DNA of 64,000 bases from Shewanella benthica KT99 (GTDB lineage Bacteria > Pseudomonadota > Gammaproteobacteria > Enterobacterales > Shewanellaceae). Location: assembly GCF_000172075.1 (NCBI RefSeq), contig NZ_ABIC01000008.1, forward strand, positions 1 through 64,000, read 5' to 3'. A program made the position numbers and the translations under genes. The notes beneath the pieces are model-generated. The model saw nothing but the letters and a program-made list of their open reading frames with translations. It was not told the origin of the DNA and made no database searches. Numbering within the stretch: position 1 is the first letter of the stretch; the number at the start of each line of letters is the position of its first letter. This document shows, piece after piece, positions 48,310 through 57,376 of this stretch.

Positions 48310-48338
48310 TTGGTAATAGAGTAGTAACGCGTTACAAT
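48310..48338 (+). promoter_or_regulatory. Predicted ssrA promoter
   Basis: TTGGTA (48310-48315) and TACAAT (48333-48338) with a 17-base spacer, 12 bases upstream of the tmRNA 5' end. Confidence 0.6.
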
Positions 48339-48350
48339 CAAATTGTACTT

Positions 48351-48705
48351 GGGGGCGATTCTGGATTCGACAAGATTCTCGAAACCCTGGGAGCATGCCG
48401 AGGGGAGGTTGGCCTCGTAAAAAGCCTCACTGTTATAGTTGCTAACGACTCTAACTACTCTCTAGCAGCTTAGGCTAGCTAGCCATCTTGCCGAAACTTC
48501 TCAAATGGGTTTGGTTTATAGATGGTCATCTTACATTTGATAGCGAGGGAACCACGTTCAGGGGTGAACCGCGAAATAGTACTGAACTCGCCAATTGCAA
48601 TCCTGTCTTTCGGAGTGTACTTGGTTAATTAAAAGAGAGACTAAGCATGTAGTGCCTTGGATGTAGGCTTTTTGGACGCGGGTTCGAGCCCCGCCGCCTC
48701 CACCA
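48351..48705 (+). ncRNA. ssrA: Transfer-messenger RNA
   Basis: About 355 nt. The 5' end is GGGGGCGATTCTGGATTCGA and the 3' end is a T-arm GGTTCGAGCCC followed by CCGCCTCCACCA, pairing with the 5' end as a tRNA-like acceptor. GCATGCCGAGGGGAGGTTGG and CCTCGTAAAAAGCC resemble the E. coli PK1 region. The tag ORF is GCTAACGACTCTAACTACTC and so on (48441-48473), encoding ANDSNYSLAA before TAG. Near the 3' end GACTAAGCATGTAGT is conserved. It works with SmpB, whose gene is immediately upstream. Confidence 0.97.
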
Positions 48706-48711
48706 ATTCAG

Positions 48712-48747
48712 AAAAAAAGGGTCATCAGTAATGATGACCCTTTTTTT
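48712..48747 (+). terminator. Terminator of ssrA
   Basis: GGGTCATCA and TGATGACCC form a 9-bp stem followed by TTTTTTT. Confidence 0.9.
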
Positions 48748-48887
48748 ATGCCTGATTTTTATTTAACGCAACAAAATACGCAATGATAGAATCAACTTAT
48801 TCTTAAATAAAGAGTTCTAAATTCACTATGCCACTTCAGTTGTTTTGTTGTTTTAACTTAAATTTGTTGTTAGTCGATATAACTTCT

Positions 48888-48949
48888 TGTTAATGATTTT
48901 GACCTGTGGAGCACGCAATATGGGGCATTAACTGTCTTGTCATTAACAA
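48888..48949. repeat. Inverted repeat in the post-tmRNA spacer
   Basis: TTGTTAATGA (48888-48897) and TCATTAACAA (48940-48949) are exact inverted copies, 42 bases apart. It may be the end of another decayed element; otherwise 48748-49014 shows nothing recognisable. Confidence 0.3.
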
Positions 48950-49014
48950 AATCGTGATAGGATCCGGCATTAAATATTGGCGCTGTTGTAGCGAAATGTT
49001 GTCTACCCTTATCA

Positions 49015-49330
49015 TTGAGCGTCATTGATTCTCGTGTTAAATGGACCACGTTTAACAGCCATTCATGCGGTCATGCGTTTTGATATTGCCCAACCCACTA
49101 TTCAACTGGAATGTAAGCCCATCACTATAGCTAGGTACATCCAGCCTTGATGCGTCCTTAAATAGGTCACATCATCAGCCCAAACCTGATTAGCCTGCAT
49201 AGGATTAAATTGCTGATTCAGTAGGTTATCTGCAACGCTATCACTGTGTTTACACTTCGTCGTTACCAGGTAATCTTGATGACCACTAGGCCGAGCTTTC
49301 GCATGATGCTACGAGTGCGGTATAGATCAA
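49015..49330 (-). pseudogene. IS3-family transposase fragment
   Basis: Minus-strand remnants of an IS3-type OrfB. RSIMRKLGLV (about 49285-49320) is followed in another frame by KCKHSDSVADNLLNQQFNP and NQVWADDVTYLRTHQGWMYL (about 49110-49255), the first DDE Asp region. After a stop come IVGWAISKRMTA and MAVKRGPFNT. The start and catalytic C-terminus are missing. This is one of two adjacent IS remnants downstream of tmRNA. Confidence 0.8.
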
Positions 49331-49381
49331 GTTCTCGTTCGCTAATGATTTAGCGGGCCTGACGCTGAGGTAATACAATAA

Positions 49382-49708
49382 GTGCAACAGATTAAGGTTG
49401 AAAACCATACTGCATTGACAATAACCTTGGATAATGGCGGTGAGTTTGCAGGCCATATGAAGGTTCATGAAGCGACGGGAGCGAAGGTTTATTTTGCCAA
49501 ACCTTATGCGAGTTGGCAGCGAGGAACGAATGAAAATACTAACGGTCGGATTCGGCGGTTTTGGCCTAAGAAATTCGACATGGCTAGGCTGACGGAGGAG
49601 GAAATCGAGAACAGGATATTGCAACTAAATTTAACACCAAGAAAGATATTAGGCGGGCTAACACCCCTCGAGGTCTTTACTGGTAAGCGTGTTGCACTTA
49701 TTGCTTGA
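49382..49708 (+). pseudogene. IS30-family transposase C-terminal fragment
   Basis: The last 108 residues or so of an IS30-type integrase-like transposase: TITLDNGGEFAGHMKVHEAT (second catalytic Asp region), AKPYASWQRGTNENTNGRIR with the Glu, and RKILGGLTPLEVF at the end. The N-terminal half is absent and the piece abuts the IS3 remnant in the opposite orientation. Confidence 0.82.
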
Positions 49709-49943
49709 TTCCAGCACTAACCAACCATAAAATGCACTGGGAAGTGCTTCCATGCTGCTGGCGTGAGCGAGCGATAGGGTTCCAAGTACCCTGTTTACTG
49801 GGTGCTAGGCAAGCAACTGTTCATTATTCAACCAACGAATTTAATGCGAACGATTTCCATTATGAACAAACTTTGACTAAACTTTGTTCATTGAAGATGT
49901 GTATTTATAGGATATGGCTATATTCCTATGAAAGGAGAATCTC

Positions 49944-50069
49944 ATGAAATCTACATCGCTCACCACAAAATTATCTTTGATCTCGATGGCAATACTCTTG
50001 TCGGCATGTAGCAGTATAGATAATCAATCGCCCAGAATGAATAATCAAGATGAGCAATTGAATTATTAA
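49944..50069 (+). CDS. Small lipoprotein, 41 residues
   Basis: The ATG at 49944 follows an AAAGGAG ribosome site at ideal distance. The peptide has a lipoprotein signal (SLISMAILLSAC, Cys at about residue 24), then a short hydrophilic tail (SSIDNQSPRMNNQDEQLNY). After cleavage only about 18 residues would remain. Similar tiny lipoproteins include entericidin-like peptides, but no specific family is recognised. It stands alone between IS debris and cobS. Confidence 0.55.
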   Translation: MKSTSLTTKLSLISMAILLSACSSIDNQSPRMNNQDEQLNY

Positions 50070-50188
50070 TCGAGGTTTATAACCTTTCTCATTATTATAA
50101 GAATGGTTGGTCTTTTTTCATGTCTGATTTAAGACCAGATTAAGCAAGTCTGGATTAGTTATCGGCTCGGTTTATCTGAGGTGATGAC

Positions 50189-50962
50189 TCATAATATTAC
50201 CGTGGTTTGATAACTGTATATCGCAAAGAACACCAGTCCGACAATTTCGATGATCTGTTGAGTCGCACCTAAGGCGTCACCGGTATAACCTTGAATGTGT
50301 CTTTTCATCAATTTAATCATGTAGATAAATGTCAGTAGCCAAATGCCGATCAAAGTCATGGCCACCGAAATAGGCAGCATCAGCAGAGGTAAACCACCAC
50401 AGATACATAAAATTATTCGATTCTTAATCGGTAGCTCGGCATCTTTCTGCGGCGTTTTATTGTTGCTATCATCTCGGGCGTAAGGTAGGTAAACCGCAAC
50501 GAGACCGGCTATTGTTCGACTGCCTGCATGGCAGATGATCAAGCTAGTCGCGGCCATGGCCAACGGCATTTGCCCGAGTGTTACTAGCTTTAAGGCAAAA
50601 GCACAAACAAGCGCCAACACACCATAAGCCCCTATCTGACTGTCTTTCATGATGGCGAGTTTACGGGCTTTCTCCCAGCCACCACCAAAGCCATCACAGA
50701 GATCGGCAAGGCCATCTTCATGGAACGCGCCCGTGAGTAAAATAACCCCAACTAAGGTGATAATAACTGCCAGTGGCTGTCCCATTATCGGGGCTAATGA
50801 TAATAATATTAAAGCTGCCACACTCCCTATCAATAAGCCAATTAAGGCAAACCAGCGGCTGGCTTGGACGATGGCCCAACTATCGCAGGCAACCCAGCTA
50901 GGCATTGGCAGCCTGGTGAGAAAACTCATGGCCGCCAATATCGCCCCAAGATGGCGCTTCAT
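50189..50962 (-). CDS. cobS: Adenosylcobinamide-GDP ribazoletransferase
   Basis: 257-residue inner-membrane enzyme that joins alpha-ribazole to adenosylcobinamide-GDP, the last step of cobalamin assembly. Several transmembrane helices are visible. The family motif is in LLTGAFHEDGLADLCDGFGG, preceded by FLTRLPMPSW near the start. The ATG at 50962 overlaps the cbiA stop (ATGA). It is the last gene of the cobalamin operon. Confidence 0.95.
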   Translation of the reverse strand: MKRHLGAILAAMSFLTRLPMPSWVACDSWAIVQASRWFALIGLLIGSVAALILLSLAPIMGQPLAVIITLVGVILLTGAFHEDGLADLCDGFGGGWEKARKLAIMKDSQIGAYGVLALVCAFALKLVTLGQMPLAMAATSLIICHAGSRTIAGLVAVYLPYARDDSNNKTPQKDAELPIKNRIILCICGGLPLLMLPISVAMTLIGIWLLTFIYMIKLMKRHIQGYTGDALGATQQIIEIVGLVFFAIYSYQTTVIL

Positions 50963-52305
50963 CACGCTTGCTCCACGGCTCTGGCTAGCTTACCGAGGAA
51001 AATATCACTCGCCAGTGTCGGATTGCTAGGCAAATACCAATGCACATAAGAGGCCAATGTATTGTGGTGCAAGTAAACAGCTTCTGGCATTCTAATGCTG
51101 CCCGCTTGCGAGGCTGTACAGATAGGCGTTAAGGCAATGTCGGCTTTTGAATAGTGGAAACAATGACCACGAAGCGACTGAGTGCCTATATCGGCAGTCA
51201 GCATGCCTAGGCCCTGCAATTTAGATTCCATTGTCGCCTCACCGGGTAAGGCAGCCACCAGTTTCACCTCCTTCCCCTGGCGATCACTGAGGCCAGCGAG
51301 TAGGTACAACATGCCTCCACACTCGGCTAAGGCGGGCTTACCATCCTGGATATGGGCGGCAATGTCGCTGAGCATCGCGGTATTTTGGCTCAAGGCCTCG
51401 AGGTGGAGTTCAGGGTAACCACCCGGCAAATATAAACTGTCGGCCTGAGGCAACTCGGTGTCATTAATCGGCGAGAAAAAGCACAACTTTGCACCCAGAC
51501 TTTCGAGCAAAGATAAGTTGTCACGATAGAGAAAAGAAAACGCTGCATCACGTGCAACGGCTATAGTTTGTCCACTCAACAGTTTATTTATCACCGCTGG
51601 CGCGTCTGCAACAGTCTCTATTGCGGCCTCGAAACAGATAGGTTCTGGCAGGGGCAGATCGACACTCTCACCCAGTACTTTAGCCGCATATTCGAGCCAC
51701 TCTTCGACGCTTTCCATCTCTTGGGCTTGAACTAATCCCAGATGTCGCTCTGGTAAGGCAATACGACTATCTCGCGGCATAGCCCCACAAAATTCGATGC
51801 CATCGGGTAGGCTAGCTTGCAACATCTTGGCATGTCCTGGGCTGCCGACATAGTTAGCAATCACTCCGAATAAATTAACATTGTCTTGATAGTGCGCCAG
51901 ACCGTAGGCGATGGCACCGAAAGTCTGCGCCATCTTAGCGGCGGGAATAATCGCCAACAAAGGCACCCCAAATCTAGCCGCAAGGTTGGCGCTGCTATTC
52001 GCGCCATCGTACATTCCCATGACGCCTTCGATGAGAATGAGATCCGCTTGTTGTGCCGCCAGATAAAGATGCTGCTTACAAGCTTCCTCCCCCATCATGC
52101 CAAGATCTAATTGGTAAGCCGGCTCTCCGGTGGCAAACTCGTGAAAGATAGGGTCGATGAAATCCGGGCCAGTTTTAAACACCCTGACTCGCTTACCTTT
52201 ATTGCGCCAGTACCTTGCCATTGCGGCAACAATCGTCGTCTTGCCACTGTCACTGCTCGGTGCAGTAATTAACAAAGCCGGACAATATGCCTTTTCAATA
52301 CTCAT
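50962..52305 (-). CDS. cbiA: Cobyrinate a,c-diamide synthase
   Basis: 447 residues. The N-terminal P-loop amidation domain has PALLITAPSSDSGKTTIVAA and FKTGPDFIDPIF. The C-terminal glutamine amidotransferase-like domain has YLPGGYPELH and LAECGGMLYLLAG with the catalytic Cys. It amidates the a and c side chains of cobyrinic acid. The start overlaps the cobQ stop (TAATG). Corrin-ring genes are absent in this window, so its substrate must come from salvage or from another locus. Confidence 0.94.
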   Translation of the reverse strand: MSIEKAYCPALLITAPSSDSGKTTIVAAMARYWRNKGKRVRVFKTGPDFIDPIFHEFATGEPAYQLDLGMMGEEACKQHLYLAAQQADLILIEGVMGMYDGANSSANLAARFGVPLLAIIPAAKMAQTFGAIAYGLAHYQDNVNLFGVIANYVGSPGHAKMLQASLPDGIEFCGAMPRDSRIALPERHLGLVQAQEMESVEEWLEYAAKVLGESVDLPLPEPICFEAAIETVADAPAVINKLLSGQTIAVARDAAFSFLYRDNLSLLESLGAKLCFFSPINDTELPQADSLYLPGGYPELHLEALSQNTAMLSDIAAHIQDGKPALAECGGMLYLLAGLSDRQGKEVKLVAALPGEATMESKLQGLGMLTADIGTQSLRGHCFHYSKADIALTPICTASQAGSIRMPEAVYLHHNTLASYVHWYLPSNPTLASDIFLGKLARAVEQA

Positions 52306-53762
52306 TAATGCCACCCTTCTATGCTGCCAAATAAACTATCGAGATCCAAAGATTCCTCTAGGCTGTCGGCTAAGCGGTTAAGGTTACTTTCACGCAGTTG
52401 CACCATATCTTGAGCTTTCTGATGCTGATAACCCGCCCAGTTAAGCAGTGCATCACAGGCTTGGGGCTCATCGAAGATACCGTGCAGATAACTGCCAAAA
52501 ATTTGATTGTCGCCGCAAATTGCACCATCGGCTTGGCCATCGAGCATAACGGGTTGAGTCCCCTTCACCTCACTCACCCCAGCATGAATTTCATAGCCTT
52601 TGAGCGGGTGAGTCGCCCCATCGAGCCTGAGTTCACCACTGACTTGCTTAAGAGTCTTTTGTTTGCTGAGAGTGGTTTGGACATCCAAGTAGCCCAAGCC
52701 GACACTCTTTCCTGGCTCCCCTTCGATACCGAGTGGATCATCTATGCTTTGACCTAGCATTTGATAGCCACCACAAATTCCTAATAATTTACCGCCGAAA
52801 CGAACATGACGGGCGATTTGCTTGTCCCAGCCCCGCTCCCTGAGCGCCTTTAAGTCACCACGAACACTCTTGGATCCGGGTAAGATGATCAAATCTGCCG
52901 GAGGAAGATCTTCACCGGGTTTTATAAATTGAAGATCGACACCCGGGTGTAACCTAAGTGCATCGAAATCGGTGTGATTACTGATCCTCGGCAGGCCAGG
53001 CACAACCACTTTGAAGTGGCTACCCTCCTCTAATTGTTGCTGGTTAATCGCATCTTCGGCTTCCAGATATAAGCCATGCAGATAAGGTACTACCCCAATC
53101 ACAGGCACACCGGTTTTCTCGGTGATCCAGTCGAGTCCGCCTTGCAGCAGGCTCACATCGCCACGAAAACGGTTGATGATAAATCCCTTAACCAACTTCT
53201 GTTCAGCCGAGGATAACAGCTCAAAAGTACCAAACAGGTGAGCAAATACGCCGCCCCTATCGATATCGGCGACAATGACCACTGGGGTGTCGGCGGCGAG
53301 GGCGAAACCCATATTGGCGATATCGTTATCGCGTAAGTTGATCTCCGCCGGGCTACCGGCACCTTCGACTATTCTAGCCTGCATGCCTCTGCCTAATATC
53401 TCGAAGCTTTCTAATACTGTATTCAATAATTGAGGCTTAAAGGCATGATAGGTGACCGCATCCATGTCTTTAATGGCATGACCTTGAACAATAACTTGCG
53501 CGCCGGTATCTGTGTTCGGCTTGAGCAGTACCGGGTTCATATGCACGCTCAGGGGTAAATTACAGGCTTGTGCCTGCACGGCCTGAGCGCGACCGATTTC
53601 ACCACAGTCGGCAGTAACGGCACTGTTAAGTGCCATATTCTGGGGTTTAAACGGCGCCACACGGATGCCTTTTCGAGCAAGAACGCGACACAGTCCTGCC
53701 ACCATGATGCTCTTGCCTGCATCACTCGTCGTGCCTTGCACCATTAATTTAAATCCACTCAT
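52305..53762 (-). CDS. cobQ: Cobyric acid synthase
   Basis: 485-residue glutamine-dependent amidotransferase that completes the b, d, e and g amides of the corrin ring. The P-loop domain begins [33 protein letters not shown] and [20 protein letters not shown] follow. The C-terminal GATase domain contains [13 protein letters not shown]. The ATG at 53762 overlaps the cobT-like stop; the frame is open 41 codons more upstream, but that lies inside cobT. Confidence 0.95.
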   Translation of the reverse strand: MSGFKLMVQGTTSDAGKSIMVAGLCRVLARKGIRVAPFKPQNMALNSAVTADCGEIGRAQAVQAQACNLPLSVHMNPVLLKPNTDTGAQVIVQGHAIKDMDAVTYHAFKPQLLNTVLESFEILGRGMQARIVEGAGSPAEINLRDNDIANMGFALAADTPVVIVADIDRGGVFAHLFGTFELLSSAEQKLVKGFIINRFRGDVSLLQGGLDWITEKTGVPVIGVVPYLHGLYLEAEDAINQQQLEEGSHFKVVVPGLPRISNHTDFDALRLHPGVDLQFIKPGEDLPPADLIILPGSKSVRGDLKALRERGWDKQIARHVRFGGKLLGICGGYQMLGQSIDDPLGIEGEPGKSVGLGYLDVQTTLSKQKTLKQVSGELRLDGATHPLKGYEIHAGVSEVKGTQPVMLDGQADGAICGDNQIFGSYLHGIFDEPQACDALLNWAGYQHQKAQDMVQLRESNLNRLADSLEESLDLDSLFGSIEGWH

Positions 53763-54823
53763 GCTAAGATTTCCTGTTCGAAATGATTGAGGTGTTGCTC
53801 TACCGCTTGCTCTAAAGCCTGAATAATATCTGTTTCCTCCCAGCCCAATTGTTCCGCCAAGACGAGACAACCACCCAGACCACAACCCTCCACGACTTGA
53901 CCACGTTCATAAATCTTGAGGCAATCGAGTTTAGAGGTATTGAAGTTGGTGCTATGAACGTTGAGTCGATACCAAGGTTGCATATAGTCTAATATCTGCT
54001 GACCATCACCTTGCAACACCCAACGAGTGGTGTTTATGGTAACGGCTTGAGCCAATTTATTGGCTTGTCGACAAGCGAGCAGGGGAGCCACAAACATCAT
54101 CCCGCCACAAAATTGTGGCAAGGCCATATTTTCTGGCCAACGGCTAAGCAGTTCACACAAAGCCTGTTGAATACTGTCATGATATTCTGGGTCTCCAAGG
54201 AGTTTATCCAGATTAAACTCAGAGTCATTGCCAGCCAAATAACGCCTCTCTAATTGCCGTAAAATCTCTGCCTTGTTGGCCAGTTTGTGCTGATCTGTGG
54301 TGCTTCCTGCCGGGGTGAGTTTCAATCCCGTCAACAGCCGCAACCAGAAGGTTGAGAAGGTGGTACCACCGACGCCGCACTCGGCCAGAATACTGATGCA
54401 ACCTCGCTCAGATTGTTCGACCAGGGTGGGAAGTAAGTGCTCGCCAACTAAAGTGGAAGTGTCAGCATCTAGGCCGCCAAAATGCTGGTTTTGGCTTAAC
54501 CAGCTCTGCTGCGTGACTCTGGGCCGATGAACATTAAAATTGAAGCTGTTAAATTCAATTTTATAACCAGCCTGGTAAAACATCCTCAGCAAGCCTCGGG
54601 TCAAGACTGCCGGACTGACACCTCGATTCAACAACAAGCCATCACCACTTACCTTGACTCCGGGTAAGGAGGTTTGACTCTGACCACAGACAATAAGCTC
54701 GGTATCACGCGTAGGGGTATAATGCATCAAATTTCGTCCAACCCCCGCATCTGATAGTTTATGCAGATCGGGAAGATGAGTCGCCGAGGCATTGAGTATG
54801 TTGAAACAGATAGTTTTCATCAC
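53759..54823 (-). CDS. cobT: CobT-like phosphoribosyltransferase
   Basis: 354 residues. It is related to nicotinate-nucleotide:dimethylbenzimidazole phosphoribosyltransferase, which makes alpha-ribazole phosphate. [16 protein letters not shown] contains the Glu equivalent to that in the GEMGIGNTT motif of Salmonella CobT, and [14 protein letters not shown] near the C-terminus corresponds to the catalytic Glu region. Overall similarity to enterobacterial CobT appears low, so it belongs to a divergent branch. The gene lies between cobC and cobQ, exactly where CobT is expected. Confidence 0.75.
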   Translation of the reverse strand: MMKTICFNILNASATHLPDLHKLSDAGVGRNLMHYTPTRDTELIVCGQSQTSLPGVKVSGDGLLLNRGVSPAVLTRGLLRMFYQAGYKIEFNSFNFNVHRPRVTQQSWLSQNQHFGGLDADTSTLVGEHLLPTLVEQSERGCISILAECGVGGTTFSTFWLRLLTGLKLTPAGSTTDQHKLANKAEILRQLERRYLAGNDSEFNLDKLLGDPEYHDSIQQALCELLSRWPENMALPQFCGGMMFVAPLLACRQANKLAQAVTINTTRWVLQGDGQQILDYMQPWYRLNVHSTNFNTSKLDCLKIYERGQVVEGCGLGGCLVLAEQLGWEETDIIQALEQAVEQHLNHFEQEILA

Positions 54824-54839
54824 GGGTTTCCATCGAGCA

Positions 54840-55469
54840 TTATAGGGAGGGGGGAACGCTTGGATTCAGCAAGCCTTGTAATCTAGGCCAAAGCTTATCT
54901 TCATCGTCGAGATAGGTATTAAACTCAAGTATCGCGGCATGATCTAACTGAATTCTGCTCAGATGCGGGTTACCTTGGTGCGCCCCACTCATCAACCAAG
55001 ATAAGGTGATCCGCATGACGCCAGAATGTGTCACGATCAACACACGTTTCCCCCTATATTGCCGACTGAGTTGGTTAATACTCTCACTAACCCTAGCCAA
55101 GAGCGCGACGCTTGTTTCACCTTCCGGCGGAGTATGTATAAACGGATCGTGCCAATATTGTGAGTAGGCTTGCCGTTCATCCTCCCATAAGCTGGCGATG
55201 GACTTTCCATCCCAGAGGCCGAAATCGAGTTCTTGCCATTGTGGCAACACCCGCAATTCGGCTCCTCGCTCTGTTGCTAAACGACTGGCAAAATGCTGAC
55301 AACGTATGAGGGGGGAGCTAATAATGATATCGAAATTAAGCGTTGCGGCACTGCGCCGCATCTGCTGCCAACCTTGTTCCGTTAGGGCTGGATTGGTACG
55401 ACCCAATAAATGGCCTGCTTGTTCAGGCAAACCATGGCGAAGCAGCATGAAATGTGTGGTATTCAGCAT
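54840..55469 (-). CDS. cobC: Alpha-ribazole phosphatase
   Basis: 209-residue histidine phosphatase. The RHG motif is in HFMLLRHGLPEQAGHLLGRT, and the second His in VLIVTHSGVMRITL. The segment ELDFGLWDGKSIASLWE is typical of CobC. It removes phosphate from alpha-ribazole phosphate. Its ATG overlaps the cobU copy 1 stop by 7 bases. Confidence 0.92.
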   Translation of the reverse strand: MLNTTHFMLLRHGLPEQAGHLLGRTNPALTEQGWQQMRRSAATLNFDIIISSPLIRCQHFASRLATERGAELRVLPQWQELDFGLWDGKSIASLWEDERQAYSQYWHDPFIHTPPEGETSVALLARVSESINQLSRQYRGKRVLIVTHSGVMRITLSWLMSGAHQGNPHLSRIQLDHAAILEFNTYLDDEDKLWPRLQGLLNPSVPPSL

Positions 55470-56023
55470 AATTCTCTGCCGTCATGTACCACCGAACACT
55501 CGCCTCTGGCTTTCAATGCCGGTTGTTTCAAAATCAAGGGGAGCGCTCCCTGGCAGAAGATCACACTATCGGCGATGGTGGCAATTTTTTGTAGCATTTC
55601 ACCACTAGCCCTGACAAATTCCTGGCTCATGTCATCGAGTGGAATAAGGCCCCGACCGACTTCGGTACTGACCAGCACCACATGGGATTCCATGCGCGAT
55701 AATGTTTGGCAGAGTCGATCTATTTCGCTATCTAAACACGCCTTTGCCATGAGTTGATTGGTGAGCCACAGCGTTAGACAGTCGACAATGATGCAGCTAT
55801 TAGCACAATCAATGTCCCGCAGCGTATCACTGAGCTCGACAGGCACTTCTCTCGTGGTCCATTCACTGGGGCGTTGATGCCGATGTAGTGTAATTCGAGC
55901 CTGCATGCTGGCACTGTTTAATGCGGTCGCTATATAGGTTGTGGCCTGCCGTAATTGGCCAATTTCTTTTTCAGCCAAGGAGGACTTGCCGCTGCGGGCA
56001 CCACCAATATATAGGCTAATCAT
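55463..56023 (-). CDS. cobU: Bifunctional adenosylcobinamide kinase/guanylyltransferase, copy 1
   Basis: 186 residues. The P-loop is in LYIGGARSGKSSLAEKE. The guanylylated His region is ARITLHRHQRPSEW; the first of the two adjacent histidines seen in most CobU proteins is Leu here, while the next His is kept. CIIVDCLTLWLTN and LVSTEVGRGLIPLDDMSQEF are further CobU motifs. The start (ATG 56023) overlaps the end of btuF by 8 bases. A second copy lies at 56840-57376; they share perhaps a third of residues. Confidence 0.88.
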   Translation of the reverse strand: MISLYIGGARSGKSSLAEKEIGQLRQATTYIATALNSASMQARITLHRHQRPSEWTTREVPVELSDTLRDIDCANSCIIVDCLTLWLTNQLMAKACLDSEIDRLCQTLSRMESHVVLVSTEVGRGLIPLDDMSQEFVRASGEMLQKIATIADSVIFCQGALPLILKQPALKARGECSVVHDGRELC

Positions 56024-56843
56024 GTTGGAGCTGCCGACGAGCGGCGTCGATAATTTCACATATTTGCGTCATGCCTTGCAACACTCTAGGACCGGTACGA
56101 TAGATTAAATCGCCATCAATGTTGACGATTTGATGGTTAGCGACTGCGGGGATTTCCGGCCATGCTTGCCACTTGGTATCGGCTTGACTCCTGTCACCAT
56201 GAACGGGTTTGATGATCACTTCGGGCAATCTTGCTAATACCTGCTCTACGCTTACTTGAGGGTATTCATTGACACTATTGGCGAAGACATTGTTGCCGCC
56301 ACAACCTTGGATGATCTCATTCATCCAGCTACTGGCTGAGGTCGTGAGTGGCTCGGGCCATATCTGTAAAAAAACATCCACCACGGCTAGGTGTTGATAT
56401 TGGCGTTTGAGTGCCGCCAGCGTCTGGCTAAACTCCCGTGCAACACGAGATGCTTGCTCTTCGTGCCCCGTTTGCGAACCCAGTTGCAGTAAACGCTGTG
56501 GAATTTGTTCTAGCTCAGTGACCCGGGTATCAATAAGCTTAAACCCAAGCGCTTGCAGACGATTCGTTAATAACTGTGAGACCGAAGTTGAATCGAGCAC
56601 CACAGCATCCGGGTTAAGTAACAGCATGGCTTCGAAGTCGAGAAAGTCATGTCGACCAATACGAGGGATCTGTTTTGCCACCTCAGGGTAATCGGCATAG
56701 GCAACTGTACCTATGATGCCGTCACCGGCCCCAATGACAAACAGCATCTCTACGGAACTAGGCGATAACGCCACTAAGCGTTGCGGTTTGGCCACGACAC
56801 TGTAACTCAGCAGTCCGAGCAATATGATCCATATTGTTTTCAT
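56016..56843 (-). CDS. btuF: Vitamin B12-binding periplasmic protein BtuF
   Basis: 275 residues, class III substrate-binding protein. A signal peptide (WIILLGLLSYSVVA) precedes RLVALSPSSVEMLFVIGAGD, the start of the Peripla_BP_2 fold. DFEAMLLLNPDAVVLDST and EQVLARLPEVIIKPVHGD are typical B12-binder segments. It delivers B12 to BtuCD. It is placed between the two cobU copies, overlapping both. Confidence 0.92.
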   Translation of the reverse strand: MKTIWIILLGLLSYSVVAKPQRLVALSPSSVEMLFVIGAGDGIIGTVAYADYPEVAKQIPRIGRHDFLDFEAMLLLNPDAVVLDSTSVSQLLTNRLQALGFKLIDTRVTELEQIPQRLLQLGSQTGHEEQASRVAREFSQTLAALKRQYQHLAVVDVFLQIWPEPLTTSASSWMNEIIQGCGGNNVFANSVNEYPQVSVEQVLARLPEVIIKPVHGDRSQADTKWQAWPEIPAVANHQIVNIDGDLIYRTGPRVLQGMTQICEIIDAARRQLQHD

Positions 56844-57376
56844 CTTTCTCCCTCGACAAAGGACTTGAATATGAGAGGTAACCCGGCAATGACGGTGGTG
56901 ACTCGGTCAAGCTTGCTCGCTAAGCTTTGGTTGAGCCATCCCGACTCATCGACAAACTCGCGGGATAATTCTCCCAGAGGTACCACCCCCTGACCCACTT
57001 CATTACTGATAAAAATCACTTCACCAGCAAGTTGACTGACGACATCGAGTAAGTCTTGTTTAGCCTGTGCCCAGTTCCGATCGCTCAATAGAGTGTTCGA
57101 TAACCATAAGGTCAAACAGTCAACTAAAATCAGGTTATCGGCGCGACTTGACTGCTGCAGTGCGACCGTGAGATCCAGCGTGGTTTCAACCAGCCTCCAG
57201 TCTTGAGGTCGGTTTATTTTATGATGTGCGATCCGCTTTGCCATCTCGCCCGCGGTGACTTCTGCGGTCGCGATAACGATAACCTCACCCGAGGTGCGCG
57301 CCTGCCAGTCGAGGGCATATTCTTGCGCGAGACGGCTCTTTCCTGAACGAGCACCACCTATGATTAACTGTTTCAT
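56840..57376 (-). CDS. cobU: Bifunctional adenosylcobinamide kinase/guanylyltransferase, copy 2
   Basis: 178 residues, the more canonical copy. The P-loop is QLIIGGARSGKSRLAQEY, the guanylylation site region MAKRIAHHKINRPQDW keeps both histidines, and ILVDCLTLWLSNTLL and FISNEVGQGVVPLGELSREF match CobU/CobP. It phosphorylates adenosylcobinamide and transfers GMP to it. It overlaps btuC (ATGA) and btuF (ATGA). Two cobU genes in one operon are unusual. Confidence 0.92.
   Translation of the reverse strand: MKQLIIGGARSGKSRLAQEYALDWQARTSGEVIVIATAEVTAGEMAKRIAHHKINRPQDWRLVETTLDLTVALQQSSRADNLILVDCLTLWLSNTLLSDRNWAQAKQDLLDVVSQLAGEVIFISNEVGQGVVPLGELSREFVDESGWLNQSLASKLDRVTTVIAGLPLIFKSFVEGER

Noticed and set aside
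48888..48949. Attachment site of an island at tmRNA
   Set aside because: The inverted repeat does not match the 3' end of ssrA, and no direct repeat of the tRNA-like end was found within the window.
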